Below, one piece after another: positions 5,941 through 7,810 of a stretch of 7,810 nt of DNA. Under the pieces are notes generated by a model. That model had not been told where the DNA came from, did not search any database, and was given only the letters and a program-made list of their open reading frames with translations. The stretch covers positions 1-7,810 of the forward strand of contig CAYLLE010000156.1 in NCBI GenBank assembly GCA_964384485.1. The letters are read 5' to 3'. Position 1 is the first letter of the stretch; each line of letters opens with the position of its first letter. This DNA is from CAYLLE01 sp964384485. GTDB taxonomy: Bacteria; Spirochaetota; Spirochaetia; CAYLLE01. The position numbers and the translations under genes were made by a program.

Positions 5941-6036
5941 ATGGATGAGTTAAAACTGTATCAAAAATCGTATGATTTTTTACTCCGGGGGTTTAACTAA
6001 ACCGACGGGTTTCCGAAATCGAAACGGTTTTCGGTA
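5941..6036 (+). pseudogene. avd: avd-like DGR accessory protein, N-terminal remnant
   Basis: The frame begins MDELKLYQKSYDFLL, has a TAA at 5998-6000, and continues in frame with TDGFPKSKRFSV. This is the opening of the four-helix-bundle family that includes Avd, the DGR accessory variability determinant, and 23S rRNA intervening-sequence proteins ('xELKxYQKxYDFxLWLYxxxxxFPKSQRFxLG'). Only ~32 of an expected ~110-130 residues remain; after 6036 the frame reads low-complexity Gly/Ala/Arg codons to a stop at 6082-6084. In working DGRs Avd binds the reverse transcriptase and template RNA. Its place, about 100 bases past the end of a lectin-fold target gene, is the usual DGR order (target, avd, template repeat, reverse transcriptase). 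The last two are missing here. The other member of this fold, an rRNA-intron protein, is unlikely because no rRNA is near. Confidence 0.65.
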
Positions 6037-6154
6037 CGGGGTCATGGTGCCGCTGGTGCCGCACGTTTACGGATTCGCGTATAAGCGCCCTCGTTAAAAT
6101 AGGCATGTCCGAAATCGGGGTTTGTACACTTTATTACCGCAAGCAGATGGGTGA

Positions 6155-6285
6155 TTATGATTCAGTTTCCAGTTCATCTAATCGTAAAAGCTTGTGTCCC
6201 TCAAATACAGTGAGTATTTCTCCTGTTCGTGAACGCGATAAACAATACGGCATTTCTTTACAATTAGCTCCCTGATTTCAGGATT
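6155..6285 (-). pseudogene. ParE/RelE-type toxin, C-terminal remnant with frameshift
   Basis: On the minus strand the frame reads NPEIRELIVKKCRIVYRVHE and then, after a shift at about 6222, GEILTVFEGHKLLRLDELE to a TAA at 6155-6157. This is the C-terminal half of ParE/RelE toxins ('xxIREIIVGxYRIVYRIxxxxIEILxVxHGxxLL'). A single missing base between the Glu and Gly codons explains the shift. The N-terminal helices are replaced by the rhaM remnant. No antitoxin gene is next to it on either side. It would once have been part of a type II toxin-antitoxin pair and is now inactive. Confidence 0.68.
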
Positions 6286-6479
6286 GGAGATGTGTTATGG
6301 TCAGTTAATTTTTGAAAACCGAATAGTGTGTTGGTTTCTTCATCTAAGTAGATGGAATAATCGGATATTCCAGCCTTTTCCAGCTCCCTTATCAACTCAG
6401 GCCAAATTTCATCATGGTGTTTTTTGTATTCGGAAGCACAGCCCGGATTTAACTTCATACGAAAAGCATGTCTTTTCAT
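6264..6479 (-). pseudogene. rhaM: L-rhamnose mutarotase, truncated
   Basis: The first 62 residues match RhaM, which interconverts alpha- and beta-L-rhamnose in the cytoplasm: KRHAFRMKLNPGCASEY, HDEIWPEL, AGISDYSIYLDEETNTLF and QKLTD. Tyr18 and His22, the catalytic positions of the E. coli enzyme, are kept. RhaM is normally about 104 residues; here the part with the conserved Trp pair and the NPDNSP segment is gone, and a nine-residue foreign tail (6264-6290, out of frame in the toxin remnant) ends the frame. The start at 6479 is certain: AGGAGG lies on the minus strand at 6484-6489, 4 bases before the ATG. The N-terminal part may therefore still be translated. It is divergent from the URO-D gene. 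No other rhamnose gene is in the window. Confidence 0.82.
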
Positions 6480-6483
6480 GTTT

Positions 6484-6489
6484 CCTCCT
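6484..6489 (-). promoter_or_regulatory. ribosome binding site of the truncated rhaM
   Basis: The minus strand reads AGGAGG four bases before the rhaM ATG, a perfect Shine-Dalgarno sequence. It is the strongest in the window, yet it serves a truncated gene, which suggests recent inactivation. Confidence 0.75.
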
Positions 6490-6572
6490 ATAAATCAGTA
6501 TATCCTTTCGCTGTTTTTTTTTATAGTTAATAGTATTATTACTCGTAAATCAAATCATAGAGGGATATCACC
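6490..6572. promoter_or_regulatory. AT-rich divergent intergenic region
   Basis: These 83 bases separate the truncated rhaM (leftward) from the URO-D gene (rightward) and must have held both promoters. They contain a run of nine T at 6514-6522 and an inverted repeat TAATA-4-TATTA at 6528-6541 that could be an operator. TATTAT at 6534-6539 is a possible -10 for the URO-D gene, without a clear -35. AGAGGGA at 6559-6565 is the URO-D ribosome binding site, 7 bases before its ATG. Confidence 0.4.
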
Positions 6573-7742
6573 ATGCAAAATTTAAGTTCTAAAAAGCGTT
6601 TGATTGCAGCGATTGAAGGAAAGACACCGGACCGGCTGCCCGTCACCACCCATCATGTAATGCCGTATTTCTTGAATAAATACATGAATGGAATTAGCAA
6701 TGATGAGTTTTTTGATCATTTCGGTATGGACCGAATTGTATGGCCATTTCCTCTGAAAGCTGATGAAGGGCGGGGAGAATATCCCGATCCCGATCAGGGA
6801 CCTGCCGGGTTCCTGGAAGGAAAAAGGATTTTCAGTGACAACTGGCGCATCCGGTACGAAGAACTGTCGGATCCTGTTTATAAAACTACACGGGCAACTA
6901 TCGTTACACCAAAAGGAAACTTGTCGGCGGTCATACAGTCCAACGAATACACGACCTGGGTATCGGAGCATCTGATAAAAGAGAAGAAAGACATTGACCT
7001 GGTGGCGGAGTTCGGTACCCATCCAGTATGCGACGTGGAGGAACTGAACCGGATAGCCGATCACTACGGCGAGACAGCACTTATCCGGGCGTTTATACCC
7101 CCCTTTGATATTTTCGGACAGCCCGGGTGCTGGCAGGATGCCGCGTGTATGATGGGTATCGAAAAACTGATCATGACTTCGTTTGATGATCCTGAATGGG
7201 TTCACGAATTCTTAAAGATTCTGCTTGAGCGGAAGCGGGTGTATATCCGGTCTCTCAAGGGCGCCAAGTATGATATCCTGGAACTGGGAGGAGGCGATGC
7301 TTCCACAACGGTTATTTCTCCGGATATTTTTGACCGGTTTGTCGCTCCCTATGACGCTGAGCTTATCCGGGAAGCCCATGACGCGGGGCAGCGGATCGTA
7401 TACCATACCTGCGGCGGCATGATGCCCATACTGGAAAACATCGCCGCCATGAATCCGGATGCCATGGAGACGTTTACCCCTTCCGGTATGGGAGGCGACG
7501 CCGACCTTGAGGAGGCTAAAAGGAGGATCGGCGGCAAGGTATGCATGATCGGAGGATTTGATCAGTTTCATTTTTTTAAGGACGTGGAACCGGAAGCGGT
7601 AAGAAGCGAGGTCCGCAGATGTTTCGAGGCGGCCGGAAGGGACGGCGGGTATATCATTTCCCCTTCGGACCATTTTTTTGATGCCGATCTGGAATGCATC
7701 CATGCTTTTGCCGATGAGGCCCGGAAATGCCGGTACGTATAG
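6573..7742 (+). CDS. URO-D family protein, corrinoid/coenzyme-M methyltransferase-like
   Basis: A complete 389-residue cytoplasmic protein of the uroporphyrinogen-decarboxylase superfamily, of the group related to MtaA/CmuA methyltransferases rather than HemE. SSKKRLIAAIEGKTPDRLPV (residues 5-24) is the standard opening. RFVAPYDAELIREAH leads to IVYHTCGG, where His278 and Cys280 form the H-x-C half of the zinc site; Cys324 in GKVCMIGG is a candidate third ligand. GGYIISPSDHF (358-368) matches the usual C-terminal loop. Members of this group move methyl groups between corrinoid proteins and thiols or tetrahydrofolate, or demethylate plant methoxy compounds. No corrinoid protein gene is visible here, so the substrate is unknown. 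The start is supported by AGAGGGA 7 bases upstream. The gene is not part of an operon with anything seen. Confidence 0.88.
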   Translation: MQNLSSKKRLIAAIEGKTPDRLPVTTHHVMPYFLNKYMNGISNDEFFDHFGMDRIVWPFPLKADEGRGEYPDPDQGPAGFLEGKRIFSDNWRIRYEELSDPVYKTTRATIVTPKGNLSAVIQSNEYTTWVSEHLIKEKKDIDLVAEFGTHPVCDVEELNRIADHYGETALIRAFIPPFDIFGQPGCWQDAACMMGIEKLIMTSFDDPEWVHEFLKILLERKRVYIRSLKGAKYDILELGGGDASTTVISPDIFDRFVAPYDAELIREAHDAGQRIVYHTCGGMMPILENIAAMNPDAMETFTPSGMGGDADLEEAKRRIGGKVCMIGGFDQFHFFKDVEPEAVRSEVRRCFEAAGRDGGYIISPSDHFFDADLECIHAFADEARKCRYV

Positions 7743-7743
7743 G

Positions 7744-7763
7744 ATCGGTCCGGCCGGCCCGAT
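7744..7763. repeat. GC-rich near-perfect palindrome after the URO-D gene
   Basis: One base after the URO-D stop, ATCGG and CCGAT flank an almost self-complementary core centred on CCGGCCGG. It would fold only as a tight hairpin or cruciform and is not followed by a T run, so it is not a standard intrinsic terminator. It may still help end transcription or be a protein site. Confidence 0.35.
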
Positions 7764-7810
7764 TAGAATATTCAAGCGGTCTTTCCTGAACAGCCTTGCT
7801 CTATTCGGGC

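Noticed and set aside
6012..6117. Ten-base direct repeat TCCGAAATCG at 6012-6021 and 6108-6117
   Set aside because: Too short and too low in complexity to call a functional repeat; it lies in decayed sequence.
6037..6154. Possible reverse transcriptase or template repeat after avd
   Set aside because: No frame shows reverse transcriptase motifs, and there is no AAC-rich copy of the variable region; short open stretches such as GVCTLYYRKQMG were not recognised.
1..7810. CRISPR arrays, tRNA or rRNA genes, transposases
   Set aside because: No regularly spaced repeats, no cloverleaf with a CCA end and no transposase motifs were seen on either strand; gene loss here seems to be by deletion.

Overview
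The window most resembles a Treponema-like spirochaete (Spirochaetota). This is inferred from gene content, not from a marker gene: a secreted caspase-PEGA-SUMF1 protein next to an avd-like remnant, an unlinked COG1926 phosphoribosyltransferase, LacI and GH43 remnants of plant-sugar metabolism, and URO-D family methyltransferase-like genes. Four genes look intact: a phosphoribosyltransferase, a Cys-type sulfatase, the caspase/lectin-fold protein and a URO-D family protein. The space between them is mostly broken genes.

Positions 1-890 and 1523-2280 are a gene graveyard. In order they hold an internally deleted GH43 glycosidase with a discoidin-like tail, the N-terminal part of a nitrilase-family hydrolase, the C-terminal helix-turn-helix of an AraC regulator, the first ~28 residues of an FAD-dependent oxidoreductase, the N-terminal part of a URO-D family protein, and, on the minus strand, a frameshifted middle part of a LacI-type sensor. 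Several are joined end to end mid-domain, as repeated deletions would produce. The phosphoribosyltransferase at 899-1522 survives intact among them.

Positions 2406-3833 encode a sulfatase. After a short spacer with a good promoter and ribosome binding site, 4021-5838 encodes a 605-residue exported protein: caspase-like protease, PEGA-like domain, then a SUMF1/formylglycine-enzyme (C-type-lectin-like) fold. Its last ~35 residues look like the variable region of a diversity-generating retroelement (DGR). Candidate positions have codons ending only in C or T, as expected where template adenines in AAC/AAT codons were randomised. About 100 bases downstream lies a nonsense-mutated, truncated copy of avd, the DGR accessory gene. 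No reverse transcriptase or template repeat is in the window, so this is either a decayed DGR or a target now served from elsewhere in the genome. Between the two lies a G-rich block that could form a G-quadruplex or an 8-bp hairpin.

Positions 6155-6479 (minus strand) hold a second fusion of remnants: the first 62 residues of L-rhamnose mutarotase (rhaM), with its excellent ribosome binding site, joined to the C-terminal part of a ParE/RelE toxin that itself has a frameshift. Divergent from it, 6573-7742 encodes an intact URO-D family protein with the H-x-C zinc motif of corrinoid/coenzyme-M methyltransferases. The sulfatase, GH43, LacI, RhaM and URO-D pieces suggest the region once served breakdown of plant or host polysaccharide. 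The caspase/lectin protein is a separate module, probably for recognition or conflict.
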